From NCBI GenBank assembly GCA_002633005.1, contig NMRA01000382.1, positions 62,001 to 126,000 on the forward strand: 64,000 nucleotides of DNA, written 5' to 3'. Shown here piece by piece: positions 46,901 to 58,200 of the stretch. The position numbers and the translations under genes were made by a program. The notes under the pieces are model-generated. The model was not told the origin of the DNA. It worked only from the letters and a program-made list of their open reading frames with translations, and made no database searches. Origin of the DNA: Phoronis australis. Taxonomy: Eukaryota; Phoronida; Phoronidae. Each line of letters starts with the position of its first letter. The stretch's first letter is position 1.

Positions 46901-47890
46901 TCATCAACCAAACATTTATTTTTGAAAATGCCCTGAAAAGTGTACAATTTAAAAACACCCTTTTGACCATAGTCTCTAATGCTGGAATGTTTTTTAAGAC
47001 TGAGCACCATTTCAAAAAATTGTACTTTTTCTTACAGCTGAGCACAGAAGAATTCATTCTGCGATTTTAGGACTGACACGGATCCAAATCTCGAGAGGTG
47101 ACTCATTAGAATATGCAAAACTCGGGTATGGGGGTTGCGATACAAGCATGTTTTTTATTTTCGCGCCAAACATGTAGTTGCCATTCACGTCACTTACTTC
47201 CTAAGGTGGCCGGATCATGCGCTATAAATATCATCAGACGCTATGCTTCTCAAGAGTGCACCTCGATGTATGTTCTATCATTTTTTGCCATCGCAGTCGC
47301 TTTACCCAAGATTCACGCACATACATGTATGCCGCGTAGAGACAAATACCTCTTCACCACGCATTCACATTTTCCCGTTCACAATTGTTTTATGTTACAC
47401 AATTTGTCAATATGTTTTTGACAGAAAAAATCTATTCTTGGAACAACGTGAACGATCAACTGATAGGGGCCTACGTGTACATGTAACTAACCCAGGTTTT
47501 AACGTCACCGATACATGAAAACGGAATGCGTAAAGCTAGAATTGGCTATAGCCTCAACAGTGGTCATTCCGTGTTTGATGTCACCGTCTCAGTTCGTGGA
47601 AATCGTAACCATAATATGATTTCGAAGTTAGAGCCATCGAAGTCCGTGGGTTTAGGGCATACTGGACCGTGAAATTCACGTCTGTACTGCAAGGGTCAAT
47701 ACTATGAAAATAAAATCCCCGGATTGAGAGCTCTTCGGGGTGGAATAACTCACTCACTAGTCCATCATGATGGGCGCGTGATAGGAGACCGGTGAATAAC
47801 TTGAAAAACGCAAAAATGATGCAGGTTGGCTTTACACAAACAAAATCAATTATGCGAAGACTGCGAAAAATAGCCGCGTTTACAAAATGA

Positions 47891-48350
47891 CTACAGCGTT
47901 GTGTTGACCGTGAAGCAACCAATCTAATACATCTTGTTAACGTCACGAGTCAAATTAACGATCAAATGTAAGAAACGTTCACGTTTTTCATTCAAAACGT
48001 GTTGTATTGTCCATAATCCAATGCTTACTATTACCGCTTGCCTTCAATCTTCGAATTAGTGGTGTTACACAACCGACGTGAACTCATGTAACCGAGACAG
48101 CAAAACTAATTTAATTTATTTGACCCTGTGCTAAAACGAATATGCATCGACACGCAAAGTGGTATGAGCCTGACAACCTATTAAGCAACTGCTACTCTAG
48201 CCTAAAAATAGCAGCCGACCAGCTGGTCGGCTGATGGCCGGTCGGCTGAGGGGTCGGCTGAAGGGTCGGCTGAAGGGTCGGCTGGGGAGTAGCCATTTGA
48301 GTCTCCATTGAGAGCGGCTGCCGGTCGGCTAATTTTTAGCCGACTGGTAG
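47891..48350. other. Loop (unpaired centre) of the giant foldback element
   Basis: The only part of the element without an inverted partner. No gene. Its right half contains the GGTCGGCTGA minisatellite and, at about 48320-48350, GCCGGTCGGCTAATTTTTAG with its near complement TAGCCGACTGG, echoing the element termini. Confidence 0.7.
48211..48290. repeat. GGGTCGGCTGAA minisatellite in the foldback loop
   Basis: About five 12-base units (GGCCGGTCGGCTGAG, GGGTCGGCTGAA x2-3, GGGTCGGCTGGG), preceded by the palindrome GCCGACCAGCTGGTCGGC. The Ser-Ala-Asp-Pro repeats seen in a minus-strand frame here are a by-product of the repeat. Confidence 0.8.
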
Positions 48351-51300
48351 TCATTTTGTAAACGCACCTATTTTTGACAGTCTTCACCCACAATTGATTT
48401 TTTTTTGTAAAGCCAAACTGCATCTTTTTGACTTGTTTACTTTATTCACGGGTCTCCTATCACACGCCCATCCTGATGGGATAGTGAGTGAGTTGTTACA
48501 CCGCGAAGAGCTCTCACTCCGGGGATTTTATCTTTCATAGTATTGACCCTTGCAGTACAGACGCGAAATTCACAGTCCAGTAAGCCCTAAACCCACGGAC
48601 TTCGATGGCTCTAACTTCGAAATCCTAATATGGTTATGATTTCCACGAACTTAGACGGTGACATCAAACACTGAATGACCACTGTTGAGGTTACAACCAA
48701 TCGTAGCTTTGCCCATTCCGTTTTCATGTATCGGTGACGTATAATCCTGGGCTAATTACATGCACAGGTCGGCCCGTATCAGTTGGTCGTTCACGTTGTT
48801 CCAAAAATAAAGATTTTCTGTCAACAACATATTGACAAATTATGTAAAATAAAACAATTGTGAACGGGAACATGCGAATTTTACGTGGTAAAGAGGTATT
48901 TGTCTCTACGCGGCATATGAGCATGAATCTTTTATAAAGGGATTGTGATGTCAAAAATGATAGAAAATACATCAAGGTTGACTTTGTAGAAGCAGAACGT
49001 CTGCTGATAGTTACAGCGTATGATCTGGCCATCTTAGGTAGCAGGTGACGCTGAATGACAAGTGGCCACTACATGTTTGGCGCGAAAATAAAAAATCATG
49101 CTTGTATCGCTACCCCCCTCCCCGAAACGGTGCTCAATCTTAAAAAAATCCAGCATGACACAGCTTGATCAGAAATGCCAAGCACACGCAGCGTTGTAAG
49201 ACAGAGACGTTTCAGTTTCCGTATGTCAACAAAAGTGCTTTGAGCAGTATGTACAACTTTCTTCATTTCGATTTTCTTCATTGACGAATATGGTCAACAC
49301 GGTGATTTAAAAATGTCCACTTTTGAGGCATTTTCAAAAATAAATGTTTGGTTGATGAATTCAGCGAGTCGGAACCCACGGGTATAAAAGGTATGTGCGT
49401 AAAGAAAGAGTTGCTTTTTCAAAACTTTGAGCATGAGCTCAGGGACTACCTGAGAAAGAAAATGAAACCGAATACCAAACAGAAACTTTTCCAATGAATA
49501 TATAGCTCTTGGAAAACTGTTACCCGAACAAATGTGCAAAATACGAACGTCATTCACGGAAGGTTGTACCAGAAGCGATTTGTTGCAGTGGAGCCGCCAC
49601 GGGATGTTAAAAACTTTGCGATGTGCACTAGTTAACTGTATGGAAAGCTGAATCGGAAAACTCCAAAACACACATTTTCTATTCAGGAATTGAAATATAT
49701 GTAGAATCAAAAACAATAGGCAACCAGGATATATTGCGTCAGAAAACTCTTCACGCCAGGGAAGAATTGTATTCATGCGCGGAGACTACGTGATGACCCA
49801 TTATGCCATGATGACAACCCAGTGTGTACCTTTAGATTGGCATCTATTGTATAACGTGGATTTGACGAAAGAAATTAAACCGCATTTCCAATATAACATG
49901 TCTTTCGTCGGCGAGTGTTTGTCTAATGAACACTTACCCCTTATTTATGCGTGTAGTACGGACATTACCTTTTCGAACGATCAATGCTTGGGGATGGTAA
50001 CGGGGTGTTCTGGCGTGATAAGTTACTGACATGGTAACTTTTCGAACCTGACTTATTAAATTTTCAGTTCGGTCGTATTTTATTTTCATCCAGAAGTGAA
50101 AAATTTTGGTCCCCACATGACAAATTATAGCTGCTGATGTGGTAAATTTTAAGTCTTGGCATGGCGAATTTTGGTCTTGATTTGCTTTTTGGACTTCTGT
50201 GTGAAAACAATCTCAAAGTATTGGATTGTTTTAATTCGTGCTTAATTAAAAGTTCTTGTTGTGAGATATTTAGTTTTGGTCCTGGAGAGTTAACATGTGT
50301 TCCTTGGTTTTAATCTATCACAGAAAATATATGTCGTTAAATGTTTCCACTTACAATGTAGGCCTTCCATAATGTGGGAGAGCAGGTTGTGTAAATTACG
50401 TACTGTGTAACTTCTAATATAAATCTAGGTGCTTGTGATTTAGTAATACTATGAATAAATGAGAAGTTATGACTATGAAAAATGAGTAGTTGTGGCTTCT
50501 TTTGAATTTCTGCATCCTTTGTATATGCCTGGTGTAGATGGCGCAGTGTGATATTATGTAAGCCTTATTATCCTCTATGGCATAACAACTATATATCGCC
50601 ATCCATGCCTGTAACAGAGGTACTCCCAGGATCATCAAGCACGCGTATGTTTTTATTCTAATGAGGTGTGCTTCGAATGTACACTTAGTAATCATACTTT
50701 TGCAGTCTTGGTTCATAACACACTGATTCATTAAGCCCAGTAAATATTTTTGCAACTGCCGATCTGCATATTAGTCATGCATATCGCATCATTCCTCATC
50801 AGAGTAAAACTTGTTATCAATCAGAGTAGATTGGAAACAATTATTTTTATTATTGCCAAAAGACCTTAACAAACGCATTCAGTGTCTGTAACTGATGTGT
50901 CTATATTGCTGATGAATAAACGTCGGTCTAAATCATTTTTATAACACTGATTCGTGCCAGAGATTTGAAATTGGGCCCCTTGAGAGTTTTGACTTGCCCT
51001 AGTGACCACTAAAATTGATGCAATAAATTATATAACTTGTTGTTTAACCTGTGTAATAGAACTGAAAATTGTGTGCGTTTCCGTTTGCGAGAGTGCTCTT
51101 TTTGAATCACTGAGTTAATCCTTTTTATGATCTACATGAAAACACAGACTACTTTCTTTAGAATTACCTGTACCAAGTTACCCCGAAAATATTATTTTTA
51201 AATTTTACTCCTTGATCTTTTGCGTCGACTTTCGGCGCAATGAAATGTTGCGTCAGCTATTAGCCAATTTCTTTTCCCCAGATTTTCCAATCAAACCTTC

Positions 51301-52558
51301 TCCCTCGGGGTTGCTTAATAGTCACAACAAATAATCAGAATTGGTTTCACTTCATCATATGTTTTTGGAATCTGGATATCAGTAAACCGAATTTTCAAAC
51401 AGATTTTGCTGAGGTGTTGGCATCATCTAATGGGAGATGTCAAAAACTTTTTGGAAGTGGCGCGTGTCACGAATGAACTCTTTTCAAAACAGCCGTAACG
51501 GGCAAGGTGAATGTAAGTTGACTTCCAGATTTTTGTATGCACACTCGCACGTCTTTAGCTTTTCGACAAGATAACAAGCGTAGCTATCCGGGCTTTGTGA
51601 AATTTCAAGGTCTGTTTGAGCTCAATACACAGTGACACCTTGCTGTATTTTGAAAATAGTCTTCATACAGCTAGCGGGCTATATATGAAAGCTATAGCTT
51701 CGAAAGTGGAAACAAATTCAGAATGATGATGGATGATGGATGACACTATAAAATGATCACTTACGTCTGTTTTCATGTGCCCATGATCTTAATATCGGCG
51801 CTGTGTTCAAACCATTGTTTATGTTATTCATAAAATCAACTCAGGTTTTATTGCTGTACCAACATGTTAGTAAATAAACAATAATTATCTGTGGTGAAGC
51901 GCAATGTACAGCGAGATGAAGTAATGATCAAGAGCAATAACGGATGACAGCAAATGCGTGCTGCATGTTAAGCATTCCGCTGCATGAAAACACTTGAGGT
52001 CGTAAAACATCCAGCGTTTTATTCTGATTTTTATGTAACTTTATTGTAAAATTTCAAATTTCGTGCTTGTTTGTATGTATTATGTACTGTATAAAAAGTC
52101 TCGTATCTAAAGTTAGAAATTATGCTTCCGCGGTATCATTTAACGTTTGATTTTACCCGCCGTCATAAATGTTTAGGCTGGTGTAAAGTCATGCACTTCG
52201 TATTTGTAGATTGGTTCGATTTTACCCCCTTTCAATAGTTGAACAAAGTTGATAAACCGCTGTCAAGACCGAAATTACCACTGGTGAACGATCACCAAAC
52301 AGTTAAATGTTTGTTTGGCCAAAGTTCACCTGCTAAATCATGAAATGGTAATTGCCGACCAAGAACACGCTTAATCCGAATTGGTCGTCTACCATAGGCG
52401 ACCACTTAGCCCACCCAAGTGCCGACCACAGAGGCGACTCAGCAGACGGCTACTAGCCGACCATTTTTGGTTGACTGCTGGTCTACTAGACGACGGGTAG
52501 ACGGCCATTCGTCGACCAACTTCCGACCGGTCGGACAAAAATTCAGGATGTGTGCTGT
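48351..52558 (-). repeat. Right arm of the giant foldback element
   Basis: About 4.2 kb, reverse complement of the left arm. It is uninterrupted and shows what the left arm was like before the LINE: AACATAGCG-type sequence near 51800 runs straight on toward ATGTTGGTA...-type sequence near 51870 (in reverse). Frames at 48724-49032 and 49294-49776 are not preserved in the other arm. Confidence 0.88.
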
Positions 52559-52561
52559 GTT

Positions 52562-52833
52562 TAAGCTTTATTCTTTCTCTCGATATCCATTACAACAAAG
52601 TGGAACATTCATGATTATTTTTAAAAAATGATGAAGTGTAAGAACTTCACACATTTTTCTTGAATTACTGTAGTGGACAAACTTTCAGCAGCTAAATGGC
52701 TTTTATTGAAATGATTTTAACTACATTGATATCAGTTTGTTTGCTAAAAAGATCTGCTTTCAAACCAGTGAGATATTTTTATATTTTCGATAAAATTGGA
52801 AAAAATGTTGTTCTTTAATAAGCCGTCTCTAAA

Positions 52834-52874
<41 letters not shown>

Positions 52875-53250
52875 NTCTCTTTGTGTCTCTCTCTTTTAAG
52901 AAACCTGAAAGTGTACACTGAACTTCATAATAACCAATAATGTCGTAATCCATTCCTCATCATATATTTTCATATTATCTCATTATTTTCATTGAGATAC
53001 AATTCCAAAAAGGTGAACAACTTTTTAAGAAGGATGTTGATCTTTCCAGGTTTCAAGGTTAAATTGCACCTGAATGGTGAAATATACTTAACAGAACCAA
53101 TCGAATTTTCACTAAATTACAAAAAGTGGCCCAATATGGAGAAAACTTTTGTTTGAAATGCTGAAGTATTTTTAAAATTCAGTTTTAATGTTTGTGTTAA
53201 ATGTTTGAAATAATTTTGTAAATTTTTTCTACCTATTTATTGTTCAGTCA
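52562..53250 (+). repeat. Duplicated intron downstream of kringle exon 3 (after the insertion)
   Basis: Host intron resumes here and matches 23556-24200 downstream of exon 2. A (CT)n microsatellite lies inside it. The left host boundary is near 33376. Confidence 0.75.
52836..52893. repeat. (CT)n microsatellite with an ambiguous base
   Basis: An almost pure CT run with an N at 52875, followed by TTTGTGTCTCTCTCTTTT. The copy-number call is unreliable. Confidence 0.95.
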
Positions 53251-53253
53251 ACT

Positions 53254-53466
53254 TTGCAATGTACCAACAGTTTTTATAACACAAATATACTTTTTAGACG
53301 TTACCAACAACACCTCCAAATTCGTACACCTAATGAATCCCATTCATTACGGGTAGAGAAAATATCAGACCTGGAAAAGCCTCTGTCGTTGTTGCTCGGT
53401 CAAAAAGAAAGTGAATTTCTGTCTGGACTTGCCCACAAGTGGAAAACAGAGAGACGTCTTCTCTGA
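53254..53466 (+). other. Unrecognised short ORF
   Basis: An open stretch of about 65 codons with protein-like composition (NESHSLRVEKISDLEKPLSL, then GLAHKWKTERRLL). CTTTTTAG near 53297 could be an acceptor, but it would give phase 2, which does not fit the phase-1 kringle introns. It directly borders the 3' end of the LINE below and may be a transposon remnant. Confidence 0.25.
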
Positions 53467-53489
53467 AATTCTGTCGAAGTTTATCAGAG

Positions 53490-56400
53490 TTCAGCTACAC
53501 TTCTGAACGAAATATATACAGAGATATCTCGTAAGATCTAGGTATACTTTTAAACTTGGTAAGAGTGAATGATAGATTAGCATTACAGAAGTGATTTGAT
53601 CGCAAAGAAGAATAGCTGTCTCTTTAATTCCAATTTTCTATACACATTAGAATTGTTGAACTGTGAGTTGCACTGGAAATTTAATGAGGAATTGCGATAA
53701 TAAGCGTATTAACATTAGATAATAGACGCATTGTTCATGTCATTAAGAACCGTAAATGTGTACAAGGTTGCATTTAGTATCCTAAACTCGGAAAATTTAG
53801 ACCAATTCAGGCCATTGAGGATATTGATTTTCCTGAACCTTTAAATGACCGTGTGACTGAAAGTGCAGCTTGATATAACCAACCTTATAACTGGAGTAGA
53901 ACACCAGTTCCAGTGGATAGATAGATAATGTCTCTATAATCATAATGGGATAAGACAAATGTATTTAACAGAAATTTTAGGTGCATTGAGCTTACAGGTA
54001 GGTGCCTCCATGTAAAAGATTAGATTCAACACCTTTTGAATATTAGCAGCTGGATCTTGACAATGAGTATTCAAAGATAGATTAGTATCAATAATACTTA
54101 AGTGTTTATGGGAATTCTCCCATTATTGATCTAAATGTTTAATGCTATTTAGAACACCGCAGAACCTGTTTACCTTTCTCAATACATTGTTTATGTGCGA
54201 AGTCCATAACAGATTTTCGTAGCTGGTAAGACCAAGTAAATTGAATGAATTATTTCAATTTCGAAGTTATTAAACTTTAAATAAAAATCATCAATACACT
54301 TTGGGGGCTTATAAAAAGCTATGATTCATTATTTAGTTGAATTTAAAACCAGCCCAATTGCTGTCAACCAAGACTGAAATTCCATCCAGCTCCCCACAAA
54401 ACTTGTGCGACTTATTAACAGAAAACGTCATACGATTACCATTAACAATAGAAGTATTATCAGCATAAAGTGGGCTGTCAAAGAAACTCGTGCACTGCAC
54501 AAAATTATTCATGTAAATGATGAATAATAGCAGACCCAGTATAGACACCTGTGGGACACCCCGCAGAATTGGAAAAGTATTAGATCGTTTCTTATTAATT
54601 TGAACATACTGAGCCCTATTAGAGTGATAGTTTCTTAAGAAACTTAAAGACAAGGGCTTGCAACGATAACATAGAAGTTTGGCGATAAAAATGAATCAGT
54701 TAAAGAGTCAAAAGCTTTGGAATGGCCAGTTAGAAAGGCCAGGGGTAATTTATTATTTTCCATAGCCTTGACAATTCCATCCATAATTTCACGAAAACCT
54801 TGCTGGGCAGGATGTAGCATTAGATTGAAAATTACCGTAAAATTGATTATAAATAAGTCTTTCAAAAACCGTAGAAAAGCAAGGAGAAAGTGACATAGAC
54901 CTACAATTATCTAAAAAGAACGGGGGCGTTTTTTATTACAGAAATAACCTTGGCAATTTTCATGTTGTCTGAAAATTTGAAAACGGAGTGGTTAAACACA
55001 ACGCACGATGGTTCAATCGACAGATTATTTAGACATTTTATTATTTTAATGGATATGCCACTGTGACCACAAGTAGGTTTAGCTAGAAAAGAATTAATTA
55101 ATTTTGTAATATCAATTGGGGAAATTGGTTCAACGACCAATTTACATCTAGAATGGGACTCACTGTCTGTACAAGACATATGTGACAAATTTTCACGAAT
55201 GAGTAGTTAGAGAGTGTGAGGCAATGTTACTAAAATAATAAATAAAATGATTTACAATCTCACCCTCGTCACAAACAATTTCATCATTTACCTGTTCACT
55301 ATGGTAGGACTATTTGATAAAACATGTCTATTCAATAAATTATTAATTTCTTTCCAAGTGTAATTGGGAGAACCAGCAGGGGTCCGAAACTAATTGTTAT
55401 AATAAAGTCTAAACAATTTTCCCAACTATTTAAGAATAATATTCTACGTTTTTAGGTTTGTTTTTAATGAGAAAAAAATATTAACACTTTGGGGACCCTG
55501 TCTCTCTCTCTATATATATTAATCTTAGTTTTCTTCCTGTACTGACTATTTAAACAAGCAAGAACAGAGTCACGAGGTAAATTATAATTCATATTTCTAT
55601 TATCATTCAAATTTGTATTAATGTGAGACAGTATATTGTATGACAAAAATTCAACATACACATTTTTCAAACATTCGTCATTAATGACATTTCTGTAAGA
55701 AAATTTGGGAGCTCTCGCCATTTTTAATGTTCTCTTTCTAACAAGAGAAAATAGGTAAATGATGAGAGATAATAGATAAATAGATCCGAAAAATGGATCA
55801 ATGATAGATCAGCTATTAAATTTTTAGAAAATGTTGTCAACAGGAGAAGCAGGATACTCGGCGAAACGAGTGGGAGAAGTAATGGTTGGAGAAAAACAAT
55901 TTAATGACACATTGTTGTAGAATTCTCCTAACATATTCTTTTCATCCACTTTTAAGACATTGATATTGAAATCAACTGTCAATATGGCATGAGAGTTGGT
56001 TTCCCAAGTTCACTAACCAATGTATTGAAATCATATAGACATGTCCGAATGTTAGAATTAGCATTTTCTTTGGGAGGTTTATTATTGCCAACAAAATATA
56101 AACTTTTTCTTATGGATGATCCCGACTAAGGCCACATATAGTGACTCAAAAACTGTAGAATCACTTCTAATTTTGGAGGTTTTATACTGCAGCGAGTTGT
56201 GAATGTAAAAAATATGGCCACCGCGGCCACAACATTTCTTACCCTGGGAAACACAAGAGTAACTATCGATTTGAAACAATGAGAGAAATGCATCATCATT
56301 ACGCCAAATTTCATGTATACATATTGCACAAAAGTTAAAATTCAACTGGGACTGTTAACGGATAAGCATAAACAGGGTATCAAACTTAGCTCTGATACTT

Positions 56401-56590
56401 TAGAGAAGCCGCCATTATGTTGTTACAATAGGGAGAAGACTTGAGTGCACCAGATACAATATGATCATTTTTATCACCAAGCAAATGAACAAAACTTTTG
56501 ACATAAATACGACCAAAGTTTTTTAAAATATCCTTGTAGTGCAATAAAGTGTTTAATGCAATGAAAATAAAGATTACTGGCAAAACAACG
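53490..56590 (-). mobile_element. LINE (CR1/Jockey-like), dead, minus strand
   Basis: From 56590 downward: endonuclease fragments (SGALKSSPYCNN near 56450; CAICIHEIWRNDDAFLSLFQ and GRGGHIFYIHNSLQ at 56345-56082), an unrecognised linker (55721-55464), RT (55190-54333) and a C-terminal part with LGLTSYENLLWTSHINNVLR near 54200. Stops and frameshifts occur throughout. It is a different family from the LINE at 40455. The 3' boundary is approximate. Confidence 0.75.
54333..55190 (-). pseudogene. Reverse-transcriptase remnant of the minus-strand LINE
   Basis: Fingers region: VEPISPIDITKLINSFLAKP and CGHSGISIKIIKCL, then DNMKIAKVISVIKN (55188-54907). Palm: QQGFRE and a corrupted LSKAFD motif (TGHSKAFDSLTD; 54865-54644). 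Then RGVPQVSILGLLLFIIYMNN and LYADNTS (54653-54333). The catalytic YADD has become YADN and GVPQG has become GVPQV, so the enzyme is dead even apart from its frameshifts. Confidence 0.85.
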
Positions 56591-57179
56591 ACACTGGTAC
56601 ATGTAGGTGTCTATGTGAAACGAGCAGCAGATAAAAATCTTCCCCGGGAGAGAATCATAATACAACGGACAGGTCGTGCCAATGGAAAACGACACAGAAC
56701 CAACTGCGCACGTAGACTGAACTTACGCAGCAGGAGACTAAACACTCTTTTCAAATAAGTGCATGAAACCCTGCAACTCATGACAAACTGGAAAACACCA
56801 GAAATCACCAACCGTGATAGATAGATTAAAAACTATAGAACGGATACCGACACACTTGATTTGTTAAAATGTCTGTATTACCAGTACATGTACATGTACT
56901 TTGTCGAACTTCTGCTGTATTATTTTGTAGTACATTGAGCTGTCCAATGCAATTGATTGTTAACTTGGAGTGGTGTGACCTTCATCTGTAAAATAATCTA
57001 GAAATAATGTGCATTTTTCCGATATTGTATCGGCGTGTTTGAGAAAGAATTTGGAAGAGAAATGAGAAAATGTCTTATTGAGCGAATATCCTTTATTTCG
57101 CTGATAACTTTCCAGTACGCCTTATAGTTTCTGAAGCATATTTAATGATTTGAATAAGACTGTTATTGCAGTCAAATTT
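56591..57179. other. Intron 3; nothing recognised
   Basis: Overlapping frames on both strands at 56549-56811 are mutual shadows, rich in Arg codons, with no motif. A short palindromic ACATGTACATGTACTTTG lies near 56885. Confidence 0.4.
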
Positions 57180-58200
57180 CGAATTTTTATAATAACTTCC
57201 ACGTGTTTAGACTCTTAATTGTATTGATTAAAGTGAGTAGGGTTGCCAGATTGTCTGAGAGCCCTATAACATACGGCATATTAAACTTGTACTTTATCTG
57301 GTCTGTAAACCATGGTTTGTTTTTGGTAATTACTATTTTGAATTTGGATGGATTGTTTTTCTCTACGATATTTGTGAGTTCTTCATTGAATCTCGATAGT
57401 AGAGTATCGATACCGTTTCGACTGAAAGTTGCATCCCAATCGCGGTTGATTTAATCCTTATGCGTTTTTAACAGGAACTCGTTGTGACCTGGACATGATA
57501 GAACGGACCTATGTGTATGAGTAACCGATGGGGGGTAGAAAGAACGTGAACATGCAAATGTTTAAGGCTGCTGTTCAAACACACGTTAAAGCAAGAATTG
57601 GAAGTTGTGGAGCGTTTTAGTAGGCTATTTGATCAGTTGCACAAAAGTTATTTTCAAGAAGAACGTCAAATAGTTCAATGTTTGCATGATTATCGTAGTC
57701 GTCAGGAATTTTCAAGGCGTCGCAGGCATTGTTTACGATGACTGTTTAGAAATTTCAGGATGCTGTCTGGATAGAAGGTTGAAATATGCATTTCGCTTGG
57801 CGGAAAACAGTCACGGAGAACGATAGAAGAAACCCTAATTGTCTTAAGTTTGAGTGTAATTCAATCAAAGATGTGAATAAGTTTCCCTAACTTTATCAGG
57901 CAACGCAATCTATCTCTAAAATTTGTGAATAAACAGGATTATACCTCGGTCAGTGTTACTATAGTAAGCCAAACAATAATCAGGATTAGATGAAGATAAC
58001 TCAGTCTAGCATTCGTCTCAAAATAAATCCAGACTCGCAAATTTGCAACATCTTTGTAGTTGCAGTCAGCAGCTGTCTGCATAAGCAATTCAGATAATGT
58101 AAAATTATTGGATGGAGTCTTTGATATTTGTGAAAAGTATATCAAAATTGTTAGGCCCAGGGTTGGATTCATTGTCACCAGATCTAAGGACAAGAAAGGA
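57180..58200 (-). mobile_element. Second minus-strand LINE remnant, N-terminal part with 2A-like motif
   Basis: At 58188-58153 (minus) a frame reads LRSGDNESNPGPNNFDILF, the GD-x-E-x-NPGP signature of 2A-like peptides, preceded by hydrophobic FVISFLV. About 750 bp downstream on the same strand, KIVITKNKPWFTDQIKYK (about 57345-57290) matches the endonuclease-RT linker of CR1/Jockey-type LINEs (typically KPWFT.EI). Spacing fits an endonuclease domain between them, although that part is not clearly readable. In intact elements 2A-like peptides cause ribosomes to skip a bond before the final Pro. Frameshifts make this copy dead. Confidence 0.55.

Larger units (their letters stand above)
39761..47890 (+). 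repeat. Left arm of the giant foldback element (split by a LINE)
   Basis: Consists of 39761-40454 and 44144-47890. Landmarks that reappear inverted in the right arm: GACGACCAATTCGGATTA, AGCGCCGATATTAA, TTCATTGCGTCG, GCAATATGCATGTCTAATAT and GGCTTTACA. The arm ends near TTTACAAAATGACTA at 47876-47893. Confidence 0.85.
39761..52558. mobile_element. Giant foldback (long inverted repeat) element
   Basis: Both ends carry the same terminus: ACAGCACACATTACGAATTT at 39761 and, in reverse complement at 52558, ACAGCACACATCCTGAATTT. From each end inward the sequences pair for more than 4 kb. Left arm is 39761-47890 (minus a 3.7-kb LINE), right arm 48351-52558, and the loop about 460 bp. Without the LINE the element would be about 9.1 kb. 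By eye the arms agree at roughly 80-90%. No transposase-like ORF is visible in arms or loop; the longest frame (49294-49776, minus, 160 codons) is not conserved in the opposite arm. The outer ~200 bp and the loop are packed with CGACC/GGTCG/GCCGAC motifs. It sits in intron 3 of the kringle gene. It is probably non-autonomous; the superfamily was not determined. Confidence 0.88.

Noticed and set aside
48202-48423. Protein with Ser-Ala-Asp-Pro repeats
   Set aside because: The repeats are a translation of the 12-bp GGGTCGGCTGAA minisatellite in the foldback loop.
47581-49032. Paired ORFs in the inner parts of the foldback arms (47581-47946 and 48724-49032)
   Set aside because: They come from arm sequence present in inverted copies, but the frames do not correspond between arms and carry no motif.
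49294-49776. 160-codon minus-strand ORF in the right foldback arm as a gene
   Set aside because: The opposite arm (46400-46930) carries the same DNA but the frame is broken there and in the truncated copy, and no motif is recognisable.
57203-57454. 83-codon plus-strand membrane-like ORF
   Set aside because: It is the antisense shadow of the LINE linker segment (KPWFTDQIK) read on the minus strand.
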